A stretch of DNA of 64,000 bases from positions 186,001-250,000 of the forward strand of contig JAITTY010000002.1 of the NCBI GenBank assembly GCA_031286695.1, read 5' to 3'. Below the pieces are notes generated by a model. It saw only the letters and a program-made list of their open reading frames with translations, was not told the origin of the DNA and did not search any database. Shown here piece by piece: positions 56,090 through 62,952 of the stretch; position 1 is the stretch's first letter; each line of letters begins with the position of its first letter. Made by a program: the position numbers and the translations under genes. This DNA is from Sphingobacterium sp. (lineage in GTDB: Bacteria > Bacteroidota > Bacteroidia > Sphingobacteriales > Sphingobacteriaceae).

Positions 56090-56605
56090 TTACGATATAT
56101 ATTCTATTAATTCTGTCTTTAATGTTTTTAAAGCTCTAGAAATATGATATTCAACTGCTCTTTCAGAGATCACCAATTCCTGTGCTATTTGTTTGTTTGT
56201 AAGCCCTTGTTCCCTGCTCATCTGAAATACTTTGCGGCATTGGTTCGGTAAGGTATTGACTAACTTGGAAATCTTGTCTGCGAGTTCTTCGGCAATCAGT
56301 GTATTGTCTGAATAATGAGATTCCGTTATGTTCGAAATATTGTTCAAATGTTGTTGGCGGGATACTTTATTACGTATATATTCAAAAGTCTTGAGTTTGA
56401 CCGATCGGATCAAATAGCGCTCAACCTCCTTCAGACGAAGTTCTTCCCTGCGCTCCCAAACTGATTTAAAAACGTCCTGTACAATCTCTTTTGAATGCTC
56501 TTCCTCTTGGATATTGCTGAGACAAAAAGCAAACATATCTTCCCAATGACGAAGATATATTTGCTCAAAACTCTTTCTATCTATAATAAAAAAATCCGTT
56601 TCCAA
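56090..56605 (-). CDS. ECF RNA polymerase sigma factor (FecI-like)
   Basis: 171 residues, apparently beginning with TTG (METDFFIIDRKSFEQIYLRHWEDMFAFCLSN); no ATG is available before residue 24. Region 2 (about 15-85, DVFKSVWERREEL) and region 4 helix-turn-helix (about 120-165, LTNKQIAQELVISERAVEYHISRALKTL) are complete. Forms a pair with the FecR-like protein and probably directs RNA polymerase to the iron genes downstream. Its own promoter carries a -7 box and an inverted repeat. Confidence 0.9.
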   Translation of the reverse strand: METDFFIIDRKSFEQIYLRHWEDMFAFCLSNIQEEEHSKEIVQDVFKSVWERREELRLKEVERYLIRSVKLKTFEYIRNKVSRQQHLNNISNITESHYSDNTLIAEELADKISKLVNTLPNQCRKVFQMSREQGLTNKQIAQELVISERAVEYHISRALKTLKTELIEYIS

Positions 56606-56633
56606 AATATAAAAGCCCTAACTTATACTTGGG

Positions 56634-56668
56634 CAAATATAATCTTATTTAGATTGATTTTAAATAAG
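56634..56668 (-). promoter_or_regulatory. promoter and candidate operator of the ECF sigma gene
   Basis: On the minus strand TATATTTG (56634-56641) is a perfect -7 box. Directly upstream CTTATTTA (56644-56651) and TAAATAAG (56661-56668) form a perfect 8-bp inverted repeat with 9-base spacer, placed where a bound repressor would block RNA polymerase. Iron regulation through Fur is the natural guess, unproven. Confidence 0.5.
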
Positions 56669-56671
56669 TTT

Positions 56672-57454
56672 TTATATTTCTTTTACAAAGTCTTTGATCG
56701 CTTGTCCCGGATCTGCTGTTTTCATAAAATTCTCACCAATTAAGAAGCCCTGAAAACCAGCTTTTTTTAAGGCTTTAATTGTTGATGGATCGGATATGCC
56801 ACTTTCGGAGACTTTGATGTATTCCGTTGGAATTTTGTCCAAAAGATCATAAGAATGTTGAAGATCTACTGAAAAATCTTTCAGGTTTCTATTATTGACC
56901 CCAATTGCATCGATGTCGTCGAAAAGATTGTCTAATAGTTCCTGTTCATTATGTACTTCGAGCAAGACATTTAAGCCGATTTGCTTTGCATAGGCTGCAA
57001 ATTCCTGAACTTCTTCCTTTTTCAGACATGCCGCAATTAAAAGGATGATATCTGCCCCATAAGCTTTCGCTTCGGTTATCTGATATTTATCCACAATGAA
57101 TTCTTTTCTTAAGATAGGAATGCTAATAGCCTCGCGTGCTTTCGATAGATCTGCTAAATTGCCTTTGAAAAATTCGCTATCAGTAAGAACCGAGACTGCC
57201 GAAGCACCTGCCTCCTCGTATGCCTTGACAACATCTTCCACTGCTGAAATGCTATTGATGTCTCCTTTTGATGGCGATGCTCTTTTGTATTCCGCTATAA
57301 TTCCTGTTTTTTCAGGATCTAGAATAGATTCTCTCAACGATAGACAAGCTACACCGAAATGGGGATAGTTTAATAGCTCTTCCAAAGGAACTAAAGCTTT
57401 TGCTTTTTCTACTTCTATTTTTTTTCGTTCAATGATTTTATCAAGTATAGTCAT
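56672..57454 (-). CDS. trpC: indole-3-glycerol-phosphate synthase
   Basis: 260 residues, single-domain type. IIAEYKRASPSKGDIN, SVLTDSEFFKGNLADL, PILRKEFIVDKYQITEAKAYGADIILLIAA, IGVNNRNLKDFSVD and VSESGISDPSTIKAL are the full set of TrpC active-site loops. Closes the indole ring in tryptophan synthesis. Last trp gene here: trpD, trpF, trpB and trpA do not follow; the iron locus does. Confidence 0.96.
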   Translation of the reverse strand: MTILDKIIERKKIEVEKAKALVPLEELLNYPHFGVACLSLRESILDPEKTGIIAEYKRASPSKGDINSISAVEDVVKAYEEAGASAVSVLTDSEFFKGNLADLSKAREAISIPILRKEFIVDKYQITEAKAYGADIILLIAACLKKEEVQEFAAYAKQIGLNVLLEVHNEQELLDNLFDDIDAIGVNNRNLKDFSVDLQHSYDLLDKIPTEYIKVSESGISDPSTIKALKKAGFQGFLIGENFMKTADPGQAIKDFVKEI

Positions 57455-57466
57455 TTTTTTTAGATG

Positions 57467-58042
57467 TTAGATTCCCAACCAGTTTTCAATTAATTTTTTA
57501 CCATTTGTGGTCAATACCGACTCTGGGTGGAACTGCATTCCCCTTACATCGTATTCGGTATGGGTTAAGGCCATAATGATGCCATTCTCGTCGATCGCCG
57601 TTACCTTGAGGCTAGTTGGTAGGGTGTCTTTGTTTACAGCCCAAGAATGGTAGCGTCCAATTTTGGAATCTTTTGGGAAGTCCCGAAACAGTTTCTCTGA
57701 CTCATCAACAACGGTAATATTTGTTGCTACGCCATGCAAAGGTTTTTCCATATTGAATAGTGTACCACCAAAGACTTCTGCAATAGCCTGTTGGCCTAAG
57801 CAAATGCCCAATATACTTTTATGTGGAGCGTAGGTACGGATAACATCAAGTAATAATCCAGCTTCTTCTGGAATACCTGGGCCGGGCGAAAGAAGTATTT
57901 TATCGAAAGCATCAATATCTTCCAGTTTAAATTTATCATTTCTCCACACGACATACTCTTGTCCAAGTTCTTGCAATAGATGGACCAAGTTATAGGTGAA
58001 TGAATCGTAGTTATCTATAACGACTATTTTATTGTTGCTCAT
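57467..58042 (-). CDS. trpG: anthranilate synthase component II (glutamine amidotransferase)
   Basis: 191 residues, class I glutamine amidotransferase: LLSPGPGIPEEAG, the nucleophile cysteine in GICLGQQAIAEVFGG, HSWAV and the His-Glu pair in MQFHPESVLT. Supplies ammonia to TrpE. PabA of folate synthesis is nearly identical in sequence, but the trp attenuator and trpE/trpC neighbours favour TrpG. Starts 14 bases inside the preceding small gene. Confidence 0.94.
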   Translation of the reverse strand: MSNNKIVVIDNYDSFTYNLVHLLQELGQEYVVWRNDKFKLEDIDAFDKILLSPGPGIPEEAGLLLDVIRTYAPHKSILGICLGQQAIAEVFGGTLFNMEKPLHGVATNITVVDESEKLFRDFPKDSKIGRYHSWAVNKDTLPTSLKVTAIDENGIIMALTHTEYDVRGMQFHPESVLTTNGKKLIENWLGI

Positions 58043-58322
58043 AACCTTTTACTATAAAATCTTGATTAATATAATTTTCAATCTCCCGGAATATGGATTG
58101 AATAAATTCAGTAGGCAAATTAAATCTTTCCGCCAATATTTTATAATTGGTATTTAGATTCAGAATAAGATGTTGTTGCTCCTCCTGCTCGTCGTTTAAA
58201 GACTTACCTTTTTCAACATAAGTTTTGCGTAATGCCAATAACTCTACGATGCGGCTGTCAATGGTGTCTACTGAAACATGAATGTGTTGCTGATTGACAC
58301 AGTATTCCAATGGTCTGATCAT
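58029..58322 (-). CDS. small AroQ-fold chorismate-mutase-like protein
   Basis: 97 residues, all-helical. The segment VDTIDSRIVELLALRKTYVEKGKSL matches helix 1 of AroQ chorismate mutases (D-x6-L-x2-R-x-K pattern), and FIQSIFREIENYINQDF matches the last helix. The arginine expected in helix 2 is not obvious, so catalysis is uncertain. Overlaps trpE by 4 bases and trpG by 14, so it is translated with them. It may convert chorismate to prephenate, or bind chorismate or anthranilate synthase in a regulatory way. Confidence 0.6.
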   Translation of the reverse strand: MIRPLEYCVNQQHIHVSVDTIDSRIVELLALRKTYVEKGKSLNDEQEEQQHLILNLNTNYKILAERFNLPTEFIQSIFREIENYINQDFIVKGYEQQ

Positions 58323-59722
58323 AATGTTTCTGCTAATTGTAATGCTTTTCGCAAAGCGGCAATTTTGTTATTTACTTCTTGTAGCTCCATTTCGGGGTCT
58401 GAATCTAATACGATACCACCGCCAGCTTGATAATGTAAGGTGTTTTGCTTACTTAGGAAGGAACGAATCATAATGGCATGATTAAAGTCTCCGTTAAAAC
58501 CCATGAATCCAATTGCACCCGAATAAAATGAGCGTTGTAATCCTTCATAACGATCGATCAACGTCAATGCCATATGTTTCGGTGCTCCTGAGAGGGTACC
58601 TGCAGGGTATGTATCACCGACAATGTCAAATGGATTGATATTGTCTTTTAATGTACCGGTTACTTTGGAGACCAAGTGGATAATATGCGAGTAATATTGT
58701 GGTTCCATGTAGGACTCAACTTTAACTTGGGTGCAATGTCTACTTAAGTCATTGCGGGCAAGATCGACGAGCATAACATGTTCCGAAGTCTCTTTTGGGT
58801 CTTCTTTGAGTTTGGTGGCTATCTTTTGATCTTCCTCCATGTTACCTGTCCGTTTAAATGTTCCGGCAATAGGGAAAATTGTTGCTTGTTTCCCGTGGAT
58901 ACGCAGTTGAGCCTCAGGCGATGATCCGAAAAGTTTAAAGTCACCGTAGTCAAAATAGAAAAGGTAAGGTGATGGGTTGATGGAGCGGAGCGCACGATAG
59001 ACATTGAATTCATCACCAGAGAACGGTGTCTTAAAGCCTCTGGATGGCACAATCTGGAATACATCGCCACGTTGGATATGCTCTTTCATCTTCTTAACCA
59101 ACTGACGGTGTTCTTCATCGGTACGGTTGGAACTTTCCTCGCCAGCTAGTTTGAAGGTATATTCAGGAAAGTTTTTGTTCTGAATAAGGAACTGCATTCT
59201 TTCAAGTTCTGATTCTTCGTCATTCAGCAAATGTTCAAAAATATAGAGTTGATTACGGAAGTGGTCGATGGCAATGACATATTTGTAAACATGATATTGC
59301 ATAAACGGTATTTTCCGTGCTGGATCTACCGTTGTTGTTAGTTTGATGTCCTCAAAGTGTTCAATACAATCGAATGTGAAATAACCAAATAGGCCATTGG
59401 AGATCAAGTTAAGTTCAGCAATTGTATGATCTTCGAAGGAATTTCTAAAATCGGAAACTTCTTGACGTAATTCGATTTCGTGCGCATTTTTTACGATACG
59501 TTCTCTACCCGGATAAGTGAGCGTCAGCTCTTTCTCATCGAGTTGGATTCCGGCGATTGGTTGACAACAGATGTAACTTATGTTGTTGTCGCGACTATGA
59601 TAGTCGGAGCTTTCCAGTAACAATGAGTTTGGAAAGATATCTCTTAGGCGAAGATAGATGCTCACGGGGGTAGTTGTATCCGCAAGCAATTTTCTGCTGT
59701 GTGTTTTGAATGTATACTTCAT
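58319..59722 (-). CDS. trpE: anthranilate synthase component I
   Basis: 467 residues. N-terminal part contains LLLESSDYHSR near residue 35, the LLES motif that binds tryptophan for feedback inhibition. The chorismate-binding domain shows DVFQIVPSRGFKTPF, FGSSPEAQLRI, PIAGTFKRTGNMEEDQ, GTLSGAPKHMALTLID and YQAGGGIVLDSDPE. Makes anthranilate from chorismate. Head of the trp genes, directly behind the attenuator. Confidence 0.96.
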   Translation of the reverse strand: MKYTFKTHSRKLLADTTTPVSIYLRLRDIFPNSLLLESSDYHSRDNNISYICCQPIAGIQLDEKELTLTYPGRERIVKNAHEIELRQEVSDFRNSFEDHTIAELNLISNGLFGYFTFDCIEHFEDIKLTTTVDPARKIPFMQYHVYKYVIAIDHFRNQLYIFEHLLNDEESELERMQFLIQNKNFPEYTFKLAGEESSNRTDEEHRQLVKKMKEHIQRGDVFQIVPSRGFKTPFSGDEFNVYRALRSINPSPYLFYFDYGDFKLFGSSPEAQLRIHGKQATIFPIAGTFKRTGNMEEDQKIATKLKEDPKETSEHVMLVDLARNDLSRHCTQVKVESYMEPQYYSHIIHLVSKVTGTLKDNINPFDIVGDTYPAGTLSGAPKHMALTLIDRYEGLQRSFYSGAIGFMGFNGDFNHAIMIRSFLSKQNTLHYQAGGGIVLDSDPEMELQEVNNKIAALRKALQLAETL

Positions 59723-59754
59723 TTTGTTTCTTATCTTCTTGTTGTAAATTTTAA

Positions 59755-59910
59755 TAATAAAAAAACCCGATACTGGTTAGCATCGGGTTTGGAATTTCCA
59801 TAAATGGTTTTGGTTGATTATGAAATATTATGACAATACCAATTAGTTCCCGATGCTTATTGCTTCAGGCCACCACCAATTTGTATTTGTATATCTTCGT
59901 GTCATTATTA
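59755..59910 (-). ncRNA. tryptophan attenuator (trp leader RNA)
   Basis: Read on the minus strand the leader encodes a 20-residue peptide with three consecutive Trp codons (59843-59905). AGCATCGGG near its end (complement of 59849-59857) pairs perfectly with CCCGATGCT to form the antiterminator. Without that, CCCGATGCT pairs with AGTATCGGG (59766-59787, one G-T pair) and is followed by TTTTTTT, a strong terminator. CCTGA right after the Trp codons can pair with TCGGG to sequester the antiterminator. A ribosome stalled at the Trp codons would free it and let trpE be transcribed. Confidence 0.93.
59843..59905 (-). CDS. trpL: trp leader peptide
   Basis: 20 residues: MTRRYTNTNWWWPEAISIGN, with three adjacent Trp codons (TGG) at positions 10-12. 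Found by reading the leader; too short for usual gene finders. Its ATG is about 7 bases after the -7 box, so the mRNA has almost no 5' untranslated region. Translation speed at the Trp codons is the sensor of charged tRNA-Trp. Confidence 0.9.
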   Translation of the reverse strand: MTRRYTNTNWWWPEAISIGN

Positions 59911-59912
59911 CA

Positions 59913-59942
59913 CAAATTTATAAAAAAAAATAAATAAGCAAA
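59913..59942 (-). promoter_or_regulatory. trp operon promoter
   Basis: On the minus strand TTTG (59939-59942), an 18-base spacer and TAAATTTG (59913-59920) match both boxes of the Bacteroidota promoter perfectly. Best promoter in the window. Confidence 0.75.
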
Positions 59943-59979
59943 CTTTTTGTGACAAAAAAACAAAAATTCACCTTATTTC

Positions 59980-60657
59980 TTAATCATTTAATAAATCAGG
60001 ACGTCTTTCTTGTGTTCTTTTTAACTGCTGTTCATCCTTCCAGGCGGCGATTTTTGCCTCATGACCACTGAGGAGAATATCGGGTACTTTGTGGCCTTTC
60101 CAGTCTGCAGGGCGTGTATAGATTGGAGCATCGAGCAAACCATCCTGAAAAGAATCTGAAAGTGCAGATGTCTCGTCCGACAAAACTCCGGGAATCAAAC
60201 GAATAATTGCGTCTGTAACAATTGCCGCTGGGAGCTCGCCTCCAGATAGTACATAGTCACCAACAGAAATTTCTTTTGTTACATAAATATCGCGGATACG
60301 TTGGTCTATTCCCTTGTAGTGTCCACAGAGAATCATCATATTACCTTTTGTGGATAATCCGTTTGCGATATCCTGATTGAAGGTTTCTCCATCGGGCGTC
60401 ATATAGATAATCTCATCGTATGTCCGTTCGGCCTGTAACTGCTCAATGCACTTGGCAAAAGGTTCAATTTGAAGGACCATACCCGATCCACCTCCGTAAG
60501 GATAGTCGTCGACACTCTTGTGTTTATTTGTGGAATAGTCTCGTAAATTGTGAACGTGTATTTCAGCCAAGCCTTTATTCTTTGCTCGTTGCAAGATAGA
60601 GTGTGCAAATGGGCTTTCTAAAAGGTCGGGTAAGACCGTAATAATATCAAAACGCAT
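59980..60657 (-). CDS. trmD: tRNA (guanine37-N1)-methyltransferase
   Basis: 225 residues from the ATG at 60657 ([17 protein letters not shown]); the GTG 15 bases upstream overlaps the -7 box. [31 protein letters not shown] and [16 protein letters not shown] form the SPOUT trefoil knot that binds SAM. Methylates G37 of tRNAs. Behind a perfect -7 box with only 4 bases between. Confidence 0.95.
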   Translation of the reverse strand: MRFDIITVLPDLLESPFAHSILQRAKNKGLAEIHVHNLRDYSTNKHKSVDDYPYGGGSGMVLQIEPFAKCIEQLQAERTYDEIIYMTPDGETFNQDIANGLSTKGNMMILCGHYKGIDQRIRDIYVTKEISVGDYVLSGGELPAAIVTDAIIRLIPGVLSDETSALSDSFQDGLLDAPIYTRPADWKGHKVPDILLSGHEAKIAAWKDEQQLKRTQERRPDLLND

Positions 60658-60661
60658 GGCG

Positions 60662-60669
60662 CAAAGATA
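60662..60669 (-). promoter_or_regulatory. -7 promoter box (TATCTTTG) of trmD
   Basis: Perfect TAnnTTTG on the minus strand, 4 bases before the trmD ATG. Confidence 0.5.
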
Positions 60670-60710
60670 CACAAAAATGCACCATTGTCTATTTATAAGA
60701 TTGATTCGCT

Positions 60711-60718
60711 TATCTTTG
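60711..60718 (+). promoter_or_regulatory. -7 promoter box (TATCTTTG) of the ABC-F gene
   Basis: Perfect TAnnTTTG on the plus strand, identical to the trmD box. It lies downstream of the alternative start at 60685 and so excludes it; the GTG at 60742 is then the first sensible start. Confidence 0.5.
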
Positions 60719-60741
60719 TGCCAAAATTAAGTGAATATACA

Positions 60742-62373
60742 GTGATTGATGTAAATAATATTTCTGTTTCCTTTGGGGGAACAACTCTTTTTTCCGATGT
60801 ATCTTTCTCCATCAACGAGAATGATAAGATCGCGTTGATGGGCAAAAACGGTGCTGGTAAATCTACCTTACTGAAAATTATCGCTGGAGTGGGTAAACCT
60901 ACAACGGGTAATGTTGCTGGTCCGAAAGATGCCATTATAGCCTATTTACCGCAACATTTGCTAACAGAAGACAACGTGACTGTTTTTGAAGAAACATCAA
61001 AGGCTTTCGAAGAAGTCTATGGTATGCGTGATGAGTTGGAAAACCTGAATGAGCAATTAAATATCCGTACAGACTATGAGTCTGATGATTATATGCAATT
61101 GATCGAGCGTGTATCCGAATTAAGTGAAAAGTTCTATTCAATTGAGGAAGTCAATTATGATGCGGAGGTTGAGAAGGTATTGAAGGGGCTTGGTTTCGAA
61201 CGCTCGGACTTTACAAGGCAGACTTCTGAGTTTTCCGGTGGTTGGCGGATGCGTATCGAACTTGCTAAAATATTATTGAAAAAGCCCGATTTGATTTTAT
61301 TGGATGAGCCCACTAACCACATGGATATCGAGAGTATTCAATGGCTGGAGGATTTCTTGGTCAATTCGGCTAAAGCTGTTATTGTGATCTCGCACGATAG
61401 AGCATTTGTCGATAATATTACCAACAGAACAATTGAGGTGACGATGGGGCGCATTTATGACTATCGTGCCAAATACAGTCATTACCTAGAACTACGTCAG
61501 GAGCGTCGCCAGCATCAGCTGAAAGCGTATGAGGAGCAACAACGGTTTATTGCGGACAATCAAGAGTTTATTGATCGTTTCAGAGGTACCTATTCTAAAA
61601 CATTGCAGGTACAATCACGGGTAAAAATGTTGGAGAAATTGGAAATCATTGAGATTGACGAAGTAGATACTTCGGCATTGCGTCTCAAATTCCCACCTTC
61701 CCCTCGTTCGGGTCAATATCCTGTTATCGTTGAAGATCTAACCAAGGTTTATGATGAACACGTTGTTTTCCAAAAAGCAAATATGGTGATTGAGCGTGGT
61801 GAAAAGGTCGCTTTTGTCGGGAAGAACGGCGAGGGTAAATCGACCATGATCAAAGCAATTATGGGTGAGATCGATTTTGAAGGCACGCTGAAAGTAGGGC
61901 ACAATGCGAAAATTGGTTATTTTGCCCAAAATCAGGCCGCATTGCTAGATGGGGAGATGACCGTTTTTGATACCATTGATCAAATCGCTGTAGGTGAAGT
62001 GCGTGTTAAAATGAAAGATCTTTTAGGAGCTTTTATGTTTAGTGGCGATGATACGACTAAAAAGGTGAAAGTGCTATCTGGAGGAGAAAGAACACGTCTG
62101 GCGATGATAAAATTGTTGTTGGAACCGGTCAATGTATTGATTCTCGATGAGCCGACAAACCATTTGGACATGAAGACAAAGGACATTATCAAAGATGCTT
62201 TAAAAGACTTCGATGGTACGCTGATCCTTGTTTCACACGACCGTGACTTTTTGGATGGTTTGGCTGAGAAAGTCTTTGAATTCGGCAATAAACGTGTACG
62301 GGAGCATTTTGAAGATATTAAAGGTTTCTTGGAATACAAGAAGATGAGTAGCTTGAAGGATATCGAACGATAA
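60742..62373 (+). CDS. ABC-F family ATP-binding protein
   Basis: 543 residues from the GTG at 60742 (MIDVNNISVSFGGTTLF); earlier in-frame starts lie before or inside the promoter. Two ABC ATPase domains: Walker A GKNGAGKST with signature SGGWRMR, and GKNGEGKST with LSGGERTR, linked by a charged arm (RQERRQHQLKAYEEQQRF). No membrane segments. ABC-F proteins act on ribosomes (translation factors or antibiotic-protection); the chromosomal housekeeping context favours a translation factor of the EttA/Uup/YbiT kind. Confidence 0.9.
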   Translation: MIDVNNISVSFGGTTLFSDVSFSINENDKIALMGKNGAGKSTLLKIIAGVGKPTTGNVAGPKDAIIAYLPQHLLTEDNVTVFEETSKAFEEVYGMRDELENLNEQLNIRTDYESDDYMQLIERVSELSEKFYSIEEVNYDAEVEKVLKGLGFERSDFTRQTSEFSGGWRMRIELAKILLKKPDLILLDEPTNHMDIESIQWLEDFLVNSAKAVIVISHDRAFVDNITNRTIEVTMGRIYDYRAKYSHYLELRQERRQHQLKAYEEQQRFIADNQEFIDRFRGTYSKTLQVQSRVKMLEKLEIIEIDEVDTSALRLKFPPSPRSGQYPVIVEDLTKVYDEHVVFQKANMVIERGEKVAFVGKNGEGKSTMIKAIMGEIDFEGTLKVGHNAKIGYFAQNQAALLDGEMTVFDTIDQIAVGEVRVKMKDLLGAFMFSGDDTTKKVKVLSGGERTRLAMIKLLLEPVNVLILDEPTNHLDMKTKDIIKDALKDFDGTLILVSHDRDFLDGLAEKVFEFGNKRVREHFEDIKGFLEYKKMSSLKDIER

Positions 62374-62417
62374 CATCTAGATAAACCTATTGTATACCGA
62401 TAGGAGGCTCAGTTATA

Positions 62418-62452
62418 AAAAGCGGCTTTTTTATATAAAAGCCGCTTTTTTG
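62418..62452 (+). terminator. terminator after the ABC-F gene
   Basis: AAAAGCGGCTTTT (62418-62430) pairs with AAAAGCCGCTTTT (62437-62449) around a 6-base loop and is followed by T. Confidence 0.85.
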
Positions 62453-62494
62453 TGTTTTAAAATAAGATTGATCGAATCTTCAAGCTTTTTTCCC

Positions 62495-62772
62495 TTAATC
62501 CCAAAGTGTGTGAAAGATACCTTCCTGATCAATACGTTCATAGGTATGTGCACCAAAATAGTCTCGTTGTGCTTGTATAATATATTTAGGTAATTTTTCC
62601 AACTGATGGGCATCAAATTAAGAGCGTGCGTTTACGTGTCCGGATACGGGTATCCCGTTTGCGATAGCATCTTTCAATACCTCGCGAAACCGTTGTCGGC
62701 GATGTTCAGCAATAAATTAAGTCCCATTACGCCGAGTCCAACTATTCCAAAATCATAGTTATCTATACTCAT
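62495..62772 (-). pseudogene. gnd: relic of 6-phosphogluconate dehydrogenase
   Basis: On the minus strand 62772-62674 encodes MSIDNYDFGIVGLGVMGLN and LLLNIADNGF, the N-terminus of Gnd with its NADP-binding motif, then a stop. Overlapping at a different frame, about 62683-62495 encodes EVLKDAIANGIPVSG, a TAA stop, then DAHQLEKLPKYIIQAQRDYF and GAHTYERIDQEGIFHTLWD, the Gnd C-terminus. About 350 codons of the middle are missing, with a frame change at the junction. It therefore cannot make enzyme. It lies next to a gluconokinase-like gene, the usual metabolic neighbour. Confidence 0.9.
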
Positions 62773-62952
62773 CGTTTAATACCGTTTTTCTAAGTTGAAA
62801 TTTGCCATTTTTGTTGATACTATGAAAGGCAATTATCTACAGATCGGTATGCGGCGCTTTTCTCGCCCCAATTATTTGGCTGGTATTGAGCCTTTTGTTG
62901 TAAACCAACAGATAATCCGTATATTGAGCTTTCCTAAACATCAATTTTATTT

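Noticed and set aside
60685..60741. Upstream start of the ABC-F gene
   Set aside because: The -7 box at 60711-60718 lies inside this stretch and family proteins begin at the (M)IDVNNISVSFGG segment.
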